Under the pieces are notes generated by a model. The model did not search any database. It was not told where the DNA came from and saw nothing but the letters and a program-made list of their open reading frames with translations. From RI-153 sp963721725 (lineage in GTDB: Bacteria > Chloroflexota > Anaerolineae > Caldilineales > Caldilineaceae), in the NCBI GenBank assembly GCA_963721725.1, contig CAVRLX010000017.1, positions 62,001-126,000 of the forward strand: a stretch of 64,000 nucleotides of DNA. The letters run 5' to 3'. This document shows positions 1 through 6,564 of this stretch, piece after piece; position 1 is the stretch's first letter, and every line of letters starts with the position of its first letter. A program made the translations under genes and the position numbers.

Positions 1-49
1 AGTCTGGGCAACCCAGCGTGCTAAAAACCAGCGGGAATCGATCTGCCAT
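1..49 (-). CDS. Start of a sugar phosphate isomerase/epimerase (partial)
   Basis: Only the first 16 codons lie in the window, reading MADRFPLVFSTLGCPD. An AAAGGAGT ribosome site ends eight bases before the ATG at 47-49. The F-S-T-L-G-C-P-D string resembles the first beta strand of AP-endonuclease-2/xylose-isomerase-like TIM-barrel proteins, which usually begin with a phrase such as 'fgvstlgcpdw'. The family call rests on this one motif and is an inference. Its place downstream of several sugar-metabolism genes on the same strand fits such a role. Confidence 0.55.
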   Translation of the reverse strand, partial: MADRFPLVFSTLGCPD

Positions 50-114
50 GTTTGTTTACTCCTTTGATTGAGAATTTCGTTCAGTTCACCTGAACGTTGC
101 TATGCCGCGAATCG

Positions 115-750
115 TTATGGCAACACATGGAGGTGGCGCAGAATTTCCAGCGCGTTGGGCAGCGGATCTTGCCAGAGCCAGCGCGCATCCAGCCAGAAAC
201 CATCCACACTGGTGCTGTTATAGATGCCATCGTGGGACATGGCCTGCTGATAGTGCCCATCTGCCCCCAGTTGATAAAACTCGGCCTGACGGCGCAGCGG
301 ATCAAGCAGCCAATATTCAGCCACCCCTTCGGCTTCATACTCCACATACTTGCGCCCGCGGTCGCGGCTGATGCTTTCCGGCGAGACAATTTCGATTAAC
401 AGATCGGCGGGGCCATCAAGATAGGTGTCGTGCAGACGCTCCAGGTTTTCGCTGCGAATGAAGATCAGGTCGGGTTCGCGGCCCTGGTCGGTCACCCGCA
501 GGCGCACCATAAAGGGTGGCGTCAGTACCACACCTAGATGATGATGTTGTGTATAAAGTTTCAGAATGATATAGAGCCAGCCCATCAATTCTTGATGAAT
601 TCTTGCCGCAGGTGACATCAGCAATACCTCCCCATCTTCCCATTCAGCGCGCACATCTTCAGCGGCCCAAGCCATGAACTCATTAAATGAGAGCTTGCCC
701 TCAGGAGGCGGGCGATGGTCGATCTCATAGAGTTGTCGGACTTCTTTCAT
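115..750 (-). CDS. Uma2 family endonuclease (DUF820)
   Basis: A protein of about 211 residues of the Uma2/DUF820 family, a PD-(D/E)XK nuclease-like fold that is very common in Chloroflexota and Cyanobacteria and whose biological role is unsettled. Visible core: 'EPDLIFIRSEN' (acidic residue of the active site), then 'DLLIEIVSPES' and 'DRGRKYVEYEAEGVAEYWL', the typical E-x-V-S-P-S and K-x-x-Y-E sequence. An upstream in-frame ATG at 801 would add 17 residues but has no ribosome site. The ATG at 748-750 is preceded by AGGGGGCTGCC and is preferred. Such genes usually stand alone, as here. Confidence 0.85.
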   Translation of the reverse strand: MKEVRQLYEIDHRPPPEGKLSFNEFMAWAAEDVRAEWEDGEVLLMSPAARIHQELMGWLYIILKLYTQHHHLGVVLTPPFMVRLRVTDQGREPDLIFIRSENLERLHDTYLDGPADLLIEIVSPESISRDRGRKYVEYEAEGVAEYWLLDPLRRQAEFYQLGADGHYQQAMSHDGIYNSTSVDGFWLDARWLWQDPLPNALEILRHLHVLP

Positions 751-826
751 GGCAGCCCCCTGTGTGGGTGAAGATAAGGCACGATGTAACTGGACAGACA
801 TAGGGTGGGCTTATTGTAACACAGAG

Positions 827-880
827 GGTATTGGGGATTAGGTATTGGGTAGTACGACCCAATACCTAATCCCCAATACC
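827..880. repeat. Perfect 24-bp inverted repeat (TATTGGG-type palindrome)
   Basis: Positions 827-850 are the exact reverse complement of 857-880, with a 6-base loop (agtacg). Each arm is built from repeats of the word TATTGGG/GATTAGG. It lies between the convergent ends of no gene pair: both flanking genes are on the minus strand, so it sits in the 5' region of the Uma2 gene and just after the Gfo/Idh stop. It could form a very stable RNA or DNA hairpin. There is no T-tract, so it is not a standard terminator. Confidence 0.9.
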
Positions 881-895
881 CAATATCCTCTCCCC

Positions 896-1939
896 TCACA
901 CCGGCGACAACGCGTGACACTTCTCCTGAAGCCAGATCACCCGGCGCACGCTTTCCGGCGTGATGGTCAACGGCGCGCCGTGGCGGATGCTCTGATAGAG
1001 GTCGAGATAAAAGCCGGGTTCGCCGGGCGCGTCGGAATCTTCCAGACGCCAGCTATACTGCACCCAGGGAATCTCGTCGCGGTTGTAGCTGCGATCGGGC
1101 GTGGGCGCGGTATCCAGGGTGCGCGGCGGCAATTTTTCCTCATCCATCACCTGCCAACGCAGCTCTTTGGGCGTGCCTTGCAGACCGCCGCGTGTACCCA
1201 GAATATTCCATTTCTGGGCGGGAAAGGCGTCGCAACTGCTGATCTCAATGTCAATGGTAGGCTTGCCCGCGCCCTTGAAAACCACCTTCACATGATCGTC
1301 GGCATCGCCCAAGGTAAGTGTGCGATCCAGATGGCAAAAAACGTCGTCGGGCTGGCCGTCGCCGTAGAGTTGCAGCGCCTGGTCAAGATAGTGTGGGCCG
1401 GTGTTGTTGAGGCTACCGCCGCCATACTGTTTGAGCGTCTGCCAGTCCCAGCGGCGCGTGAACTTGGATTCGGTCATGCGGATCTGAACAATGCGGCCCA
1501 GCACGCCAGAGGCGATGATCTCCTGCACCTTGACAAAGTCGGGATCATAACGGCGATTCTGGAAGATGGAGAGTGTTTTGCCTGTGCGTTTGGCCGCTTC
1601 CACCATGCGGTCGGCATCGGCCAGTGAGGTCGCCATAGGCTTTTCGCTCACGGCATGTTTGCCCGCTTCCAGCGCCGCAATCGAAAGATCGGCGTGGAGA
1701 AAACTGGGCAGCGCCACCACTACCAGTTCCACAGCGTTGTCGGCCAGCAGATCGGCATAGCTGGTGTAGGCCATGCAATCAAAGCGTTCAACGGCTTCGT
1801 CTCGGCGTGTGGCGTCTTCATCCACCACCGCCACCACTTGAAACTTCTGGCGCAGCGGCTCCAGCAGGCGAGCGTGAATATTCCATCCACTGCGACCCAG
1901 GCCCGCAATCCCCACACGAATCGGTTGTTCTTGTGTCAT
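896..1939 (-). CDS. Gfo/Idh/MocA family oxidoreductase
   Basis: A 347-residue NAD(P)-dependent dehydrogenase of the Gfo/Idh/MocA family, which acts on sugars, inositols or related polyols in the cytoplasm. The N-terminal Rossmann fold begins 'RVGIAGLGRSGWNIHARLL' (GxGxxG-type). The family motif 'SEKPMATSLADADRM' (EKP) lies near residue 98, and 'NTGPHYLDQALQLYG' carries the catalytic-site G-x-H/x-x-D segment near residue 180. The start at 1939 has AGGAG four bases upstream. It follows the cupin and GH4 genes on the same strand, suggesting a role in catabolism of the sugars released by GH4. The exact substrate cannot be read from sequence. Confidence 0.92.
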   Translation of the reverse strand: MTQEQPIRVGIAGLGRSGWNIHARLLEPLRQKFQVVAVVDEDATRRDEAVERFDCMAYTSYADLLADNAVELVVVALPSFLHADLSIAALEAGKHAVSEKPMATSLADADRMVEAAKRTGKTLSIFQNRRYDPDFVKVQEIIASGVLGRIVQIRMTESKFTRRWDWQTLKQYGGGSLNNTGPHYLDQALQLYGDGQPDDVFCHLDRTLTLGDADDHVKVVFKGAGKPTIDIEISSCDAFPAQKWNILGTRGGLQGTPKELRWQVMDEEKLPPRTLDTAPTPDRSYNRDEIPWVQYSWRLEDSDAPGEPGFYLDLYQSIRHGAPLTITPESVRRVIWLQEKCHALSPV

Positions 1940-2061
1940 AGACTCCTGCTTTCAAAGTTGGGAATAGAACGCGGATAACACGGATTGGGCGAATTAATCG
2001 GATTCTCAGCAATATCCGCTCTAATCTGCTTGATCCGCTTAATCGGCGTTCTATCTGATTT

Positions 2062-2376
2062 TCATTCTTGCCCGGCGCGGATGACCATGTAGCGCAGCGG
2101 ACCATCGCCACTGTTGACCAGTCCGTGCAGTTTTTGAGCATCGAACGTAATGGTTTCGCCTGTGTTAATGAGTTGGGCGACGCCGTCGATCTCCAGCGTG
2201 CCCTGGCCTTCAAAAATATAGAACGCCTCAAAACCACCGTGGCGGTGCGGCGGGTGCGAACGTGCGCCGGGCTGCGCGACTTCTGAAATATGCATACGCA
2301 GATCTTGTTCGTGCAGATCGGCATCGCGCAGGGCACGGGCGATGCCTTTGGAGGGGAATTCGGTGAAAGTGGTCAT
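2062..2376 (-). CDS. Small single-domain cupin protein
   Basis: A 104-residue single cupin barrel. Metal-binding motif 1 is visible as 'PPHRHGGFEAFYIFEGQGTL' (H-x-H...E...G around residues 40-60), and motif 2 as 'ITFDAQKLHGLVNSGDGPL' (H near residue 85). The start at 2376 has AAGGAG about eight bases upstream. Proteins of this size act as sugar-phosphate isomerases, dioxygenase-like enzymes or binding proteins. The position between GH4 and a Gfo/Idh dehydrogenase favours a sugar-related role, but no substrate can be named. Confidence 0.85.
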   Translation of the reverse strand: MTTFTEFPSKGIARALRDADLHEQDLRMHISEVAQPGARSHPPHRHGGFEAFYIFEGQGTLEIDGVAQLINTGETITFDAQKLHGLVNSGDGPLRYMVIRAGQE

Positions 2377-2412
2377 GGGATAACTCCTTGCGAAGGGACG
2401 ATAGACCCAGGG

Positions 2413-2453
2413 CGCTGGACGAACGTAAGAGAGCCTTTTACGTTCGTCCAGCG
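2413..2453. repeat. 16-bp perfect hairpin between cupin gene and small ORF
   Basis: Positions 2413-2428 are the exact reverse complement of 2438-2453, with a 9-base loop. It lies in the short spacer upstream of the cupin gene and directly after the 24-codon ORF. It may be a processing or attenuation hairpin, or another member of the palindromic repeats that fill spacers in this window. No T-tract follows it on the minus strand. Confidence 0.8.
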
Positions 2454-2460
2454 TCTTTCG

Positions 2461-2535
2461 TCAGGCTGAAATCATATGATAGGGCGCCACAACGCCGGGG
2501 ATGGCGATGGGAATATCAAGCGTGGTTTGAGTCAT
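2461..2535 (-). CDS. 24-residue small ORF or gene remnant
   Basis: ATG at 2533-2535 preceded by GGAGGCGACC gives a 24-residue peptide starting MTQTTLDIPIAIPGVVAPYH and ending at TGA 2461-2463. The strong ribosome site and its position inside the GH4-to-cupin operon argue that something is translated here. It could be a genuine small protein, a translational leader for the cupin gene, or the stub of a larger gene whose rest was lost. No family is recognised. Confidence 0.4.
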   Translation of the reverse strand: MTQTTLDIPIAIPGVVAPYHMISA

Positions 2536-2597
2536 GGTCGCCTCCAGAAAACCGGCGATAGGCGATTCCGGAGAGTTTCCTAATCGCCAATCGCGAA

Positions 2598-3996
2598 TTA
2601 TGCCAACTCCTTCGCCTGCCCCAGGAGCAGATCCTTCGCCCGCTCGTCATATTGGTAGTAAGCGGCCTTTTCGGCGTTGGCGGGCATCGCCATGTGATCT
2701 TCCAACACCGCCACGGCCTGATCATACGAATGGGTCTGGCCGGCCTCTAGCACGTTGTAGAGCAACATCGAGCGGTCGCCGGTTTTAAAGGCCAGCAGAT
2801 CGCGCTCCATCTCCAGCCATTCGGGCAGGATCTGCTCCAACATGATCTTGGCGGGCAGCGGATGCACCCGCAGCGGCTGAATGCCCTTCTTGTTGACGAT
2901 GGCGGGCAGTTCCACCACCACGTCGTCGGGGACGCCAGCCAGCGCGCCCTGGTTGGGAATGTTGACCTGGAACTGGCCTTCGTTGTCGTTGACCAGCCCG
3001 TCGATAATGGGGACCTGCTGCTCGCGGGTCTTGGTCGAGCCAAAGGCTTCGATAATACTGGCGTTGGGGTTTTGGATCAGTTCCTTAATCTGCGCCAGCC
3101 GCTTCTCCAGCCCATCCACATGCACAGGCCGCCCCAGGTGCGTATCTGGCCCGCCCCACGGTTCGCCAAACCAACGCTTCTTGGTCTCGATGTCGGTGTG
3201 ATACCACCAGCCGCCGCGGCGTGGGGTATCGCCAATCGGCATCAGGCCAAACATGCGGTATTGGTGAATCGTGCCACGCGACATCTGAATGTCATGGGTG
3301 CGCTCGGCAATGTGGGTCTGCCAGTAGTGCTCGCCCTCTTCCTCGATCCACTGTCTCCAGCATGGGATAGACATCCTCGCCCTTGTAATAGAAGTGGGTG
3401 AGCCAGATGTTGTGGTTCAGCCCCGGCGCTTCCCAGGTGAGTCTTGTCTTCTGTCAGTCAAACCGAGGACACGGGCAATGTTATAGACGCCATAATGGCC
3501 GTGACAGAGGCCGCAGACCTTGATATTGGTCTCACGCGTCATGAGAGTGCAGCCTTCGTAGACCGGATTGCCCGACTGGATCAGCCAGGCATCGGGGCAG
3601 GTCTCTTCCATGTCGTGCGCTACGTCGAGCATGAGTTTCAGGTTGGAATTGTTGCCCGTGCGGAAGCGTCCGCCGTAGTAGTAGCCATGCTTGTCGGCCA
3701 CTTCGCGCGCATCGCGCTGATGGTAGTGGCTCAACGCCGACGCCGTGTTGATCACAAAGTCGGCATCGGTGAGCGGCGGCGCGATCCGTGGTGTTCTCGA
3801 TGTGCAGATCCGAGCCCAGTTCATCGGCGTAGCGTTCCGCCAGTTTGTGGATGGCGTGCAGCCGGTCGGCGTCAATGTCCATAAAGCTGATCAGGCTGCC
3901 GGTCAGGCCGGGCGTCAGACAGATGTCCTTGACCAGACCCAGTGAAAAGGTGGCGCTACCCGCGCCGATAACCGAAAGTTTGATGGGGGTTGACAT
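2598..3996 (-). CDS. Glycoside hydrolase family 4 (alpha-galactosidase/glucosidase type), three frameshifts
   Basis: NAD- and Mn-dependent GH4 enzyme that cleaves alpha-glycosides by an oxidation-elimination route. N-terminal Rossmann start 'LSVIGAGSATFSLGLVKDI'; 'ADFVINTASALSHYHQRD'; 'IQSGNPVYEGC'; metal-ligand segments 'VCGLCHGHYGV' and 'GLNHNIWLTHFYYKGEDVYP'; C-terminal 'QGALAGVPDDVVVELPAIVN', all in family order. The reading frame breaks near 3785, near 3440 and near 3355, so no single ORF spans it, yet sequence on both sides of each break is well conserved. At 3785 adding a GC to a GCC/GC tract would restore the frame. I treat it as one gene with sequence errors; true decay is possible because three breaks fall in one gene. 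ATG 3996 has AAGGAG upstream. Confidence 0.85.
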
Positions 3997-4075
3997 GGGA
4001 TGGTTGTCTCCTTGTGTGGGAAAATGAGTAATGAGTAATGAGTGTTGCCTGTTATGGCTAGAGAGTCAATGTCAT

Positions 4076-4556
4076 TCATTCGCCAAATTCAGACAATAGA
4101 CGATGATAAAAGGGTTCGCTTATCCACATGCCAGCCTCAACAAGACGATCAACTTCAACACGTAACGACTGAATCAGTGCTCTTGAGCGCGCCTCGAACC
4201 AGAACGCCTATTGTTCCCGTCACTTGGAGACCCACGGCTCTGGCTATCTGCCGCCCTTGTTGATCGTCCAAGATTACAAGATCTGCCGCAACTGCTAAGG
4301 CCGTGGCAATGGCTGCACGTTCACCAGCACCTAACGTATCTGGAATGCGGCGAAGGAGAGCAACGGGAGGAGGAGAGGGGTAGATACGTTTGGTCGCAAA
4401 TTGTCGAATAGAGTCTGTTTCTAACCCAGGTTTTGCAGTCACTTCATCCCACACAGCTTGTGGAATTAGAACCTTGCTATAGATCTGTGCCATGAGGGAA
4501 AGGCGTTCAATTTTTGCCAGTAGAATCAGTGGGCTTGTATTGCAAACAACGGTCAT
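4076..4556 (-). CDS. DUF3368 PIN-like toxin, one frameshift
   Basis: Putative PIN-fold ribonuclease toxin. The first frame gives 'VCNTSPLILLAKI' (first acidic/Asn site), 'LGAGERAAIATALAVAADLV' and 'LVILDDQQGRQIARAVGL', typical of DUF3368. That frame stops at 4155, but a second frame continues with 'ALIQSLRVEVDRLVEAGMWI' and ends at TGA 4076-4078, which is the normal family tail. The break is at about 4185-4190 in a GGCGCGC tract. The gene overlaps the upstream antitoxin gene by four bases (ATGA-type), indicating translational coupling. Confidence 0.85.
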
Positions 4557-4846
4557 GTGTGAGTCTCCGCACGCTCTTTCGCTGCACTGATCTCTTGTTC
4601 AAGTTCATCCAGTGAGTAGTTAAAGATGGAGATCTCTCTTTCACCGAGCTTCTCTAAAAATTCCACACGTCCAATCCCAGCCAGATCTGCGGCTCGCCCT
4701 GAAGAAATCCGCCCTATTTCATAGAGTTTGGCCGCCACTAAAAATCGCACCAGATCTTCAAACTCTTCAGGGGTTTCGCCGGATGATCCCAGCAGATCTT
4801 CGGGATAGGAAATTTCCAAAATGCGTGTGCCCATGTTGGCCTCCAA
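4553..4846 (-). CDS. UPF0175 family antitoxin
   Basis: A 97-residue UPF0175 protein, the usual antitoxin partner of DUF3368. The sequence shows a beta-strand start (ILEISYPEDLL), a helical 'VRFLVAAKLYEIGRISSGRA' and 'AADLAGIGRVEFLEKLGERE', a helix-turn-helix-like stretch that is the family hallmark. The stop overlaps the DUF3368 start by four bases. The pair is likely autoregulated by the antitoxin, as in other type II modules; no operator was recognised. Confidence 0.88.
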   Translation of the reverse strand: MEANMGTRILEISYPEDLLGSSGETPEEFEDLVRFLVAAKLYEIGRISSGRAADLAGIGRVEFLEKLGEREISIFNYSLDELEQEISAAKERAETHT

Positions 4847-4875
4847 ATCCTAGACTCGAAACACTCTCCTATTTT

Positions 4876-5007
4876 ACCCTAATTCCGCAACCGCAATCCC
4901 ATTCTCACCAGCCATCGAATAGAGCAAATAAGTTCGCCCATCCTCTTCGTAGATACCCAGATCGCGCAACGACGCGCCCACTTATGGATGGCTTAGCGCT
5001 GCGATAG
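4876..5007 (-). pseudogene. Decayed C-terminal fragment of a GH43-like paralogue
   Basis: Read in reverse complement, this stretch matches the last 45 or so codons of the neighbouring gene at 5527-6442: 'YEEDGRTYLLYSMAGENG' against 'FEEDGRTYLLYAVAGESG', ending in 'IAVAELG' then stop. DNA identity runs from about 4880 to about 5007. The copy carries an in-frame TAA where the intact gene has Gly, and a one-base shift near 4965. It is therefore a dead partial duplicate, separated from the intact copy by the exported-protein gene. Confidence 0.75.
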
Positions 5008-5511
5008 CACAAACGGCAGATAGTACTCTTTGACCGCATTCCAAAAACCAAGTTTGACGACATAAGAGTGTGGCCCGCTAATTGGGATGTTGGAGTAAAA
5101 ACCATCATTATCCAGTTGATCCTTGACTGCTATCCAACGTGCTACCCAGAAACCCTCTGCGCTATAGGGAGGCAGGGTAAAGCTTGTTTGATAAATTCCA
5201 TCAAGAGCCGTGCCACTGATCCGATGTGTTTCAGTCAGAACGAGTGAGTACTCTTGTTGAGGTGCCCGTTCTGCGTATCCGTCAAGATAAACTTGTTTGA
5301 AACCGGAGAGTTCATCGGTAATATGTAGCGTGACGGTTATCATCTGTCCAGTATCAGCCGTGTTAACCGAACGCGGCGTAAACGTCAGGCTGACCAGGGT
5401 TGGGGGCACAATATCCTCTTGATATGGGGCGCTACTGGCCGAGAGGGCCACGATGAGCAAAATTGTACAGGCACTAACACAAGCAAACGCGAACAAAATT
5501 CCACGGTGCAT
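4993..5511 (-). CDS. Exported protein of unknown function with Chloroflexota-type C-terminus
   Basis: A 172-residue protein with a clear signal peptide (MHRGILFAFACVSACTILLI, cleavage probably after ALSASSA). The mature part is beta-rich and resembles an Ig-like or cadherin-like domain: 'VNTADTGQMITVTLHITDEL' and 'DGIYQTSFTLPPYS'. It ends in YYLPFVLSQR. Many exported Chloroflexota proteins end in a similar Y-L-P-(L/F)-V-x-R string, which has been noticed in genomes but, to my knowledge, has no proven function. It sits exactly between the decayed and intact copies of the GH43-like gene, and its last codons overlap the duplicated stretch. Confidence 0.7.
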   Translation of the reverse strand: MHRGILFAFACVSACTILLIVALSASSAPYQEDIVPPTLVSLTFTPRSVNTADTGQMITVTLHITDELSGFKQVYLDGYAERAPQQEYSLVLTETHRISGTALDGIYQTSFTLPPYSAEGFWVARWIAVKDQLDNDGFYSNIPISGPHSYVVKLGFWNAVKEYYLPFVLSQR

Positions 5512-5526
5512 AGTTTTCCTCCTTAA

Positions 5527-6442
5527 TCAGTTGTTAAATTGAAACAGTTCCGCAATCGCCAATCCGCTCTCCCCCGCCACGGCGTAGAGCAAATAGGTGC
5601 GCCCGTCCTCCTCAAAGATCGCTGGATCGCGCAATTGACGCGCCCGCTCATGGATGGCACCGCGCTGCGACGGGAGCAGCGCCAGATCCGCGCCTTCGTA
5701 TTCGGTTTCAGGGGCAATTACCGAGACGTGCGGCGACGGCTGCCAGTTCCCCCAATCCGGGCGCATATCAATTGTGGAAGCCACAATATGCTCTGGGCAA
5801 TCACCTGCCATCGAATAGAAAACTGTGAGGGTGTCGCCGTCCACTTTCACGGCAGTGTGGCGTTGATCCCGGTTGAAAAGCGTTGGCCCGATTTCAAAAT
5901 CGGTAAAACCATCGCGCGAGCGAAAGCAGATCCCCGGCATACCCGAGCGCGTAAATCCAACCCTCATAGCGGAAAACTCGGAAATAGCTTGGCCCCAACA
6001 CCTCTGTCTGTGACACAAAGTTAATGCCATCCGTCGAAGTGGATACAAACGTTCGTTGCCCGCCCAGAAATGGATAACGCTGGGTGAGCGGGTCATTTTG
6101 CTGTGCCTCTTTGGAAAGTGCCGGGCCATGATAGTACATAACAATGCGCCGGTTGACCTCGTCCACATGTACATCGGGCGAGGCAATGTGTCCGTGACAA
6201 GGGGTCTGCTCCAGTTGTAGCGTGCCGGGCGAGTAGATCGTCCACGGCCCAGCCAGATCATCGGCGTAGGCGAGCCGAATAAATTCGCCTTGGTGATGGC
6301 CGAAGTAGAGATAGTAGCGTCCCAACAGATTGGGCAGCCAATCGGGCACACGGATCAGCGATGGCCCGTTGATGTTGCCGCCAATCGACGTGTCCATCTC
6401 CGGCGTGATAATGGGGTTGGTGGAGAAGCGATGAACGAACAT
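5527..6442 (-). CDS. GH43/GH130-like five-bladed propeller protein, one frameshift
   Basis: About 305 residues, apparently cytoplasmic. The start is 'MFVHRFSTNPIITPEMDTSI', followed by blade-like units 'GRYYLYFGHHQGEFIRLAYA', 'NRRIVMYYHGPALSKEAQ' and 'GQRTFVSTSTDGINF', and the tail 'FEEDGRTYLLYAVAGESGLA'. These repeated 'x-x-Y-Y-x-x-x' and 'S-x-D-G-x-x-F' motifs are typical of GH43, GH130 and related propeller hydrolases or phosphorylases. The frame breaks near 5935 by a GCGCTC stretch; the two halves join smoothly. The substrate is unknown. The catalytic acids cannot be assigned with confidence without alignment. Confidence 0.65.
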
Positions 6443-6514
6443 AGTGGCTTTCTAGACCGGTTCAGTGACGCAAATTGGAAAATTGATAGGGTTAACTTGT
6501 GTATTTGCCCCATA

Positions 6515-6558
6515 TTGCGTACGGCGTATTCCGTAATTATCGGATACGCAGTACGCAT
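6515..6558. repeat. Imperfect palindrome of the TGCGTA/GCGTATCC type
   Basis: An imperfect inverted repeat (TGCGTACGGCGTATTCCG paired with CGGATACGCAGTACGCA) lying in the 120-base spacer between the 858-residue gene and the GH43-like gene. It is built from the words GCGTAC and GCGTATCC. It resembles the other word-built palindromes at 827-880, 12556-12657 and 59049-59095. There is no T-tract. Confidence 0.7.
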
Positions 6559-6564
6559 CACGGC

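Noticed and set aside
845..1627. Long open frame opposite the Gfo/Idh gene
   Set aside because: It is antisense to a clear dehydrogenase and has no recognisable protein features; GC-rich codon use makes such shadows common here.
3417..3996. True pseudogene status of GH4 and other broken genes
   Set aside because: Breaks are isolated, flanking protein sequence is well conserved, and the same kind of break hits proA and gcvT, so sequence error is the simpler view; GH4 with three breaks remains the least certain.
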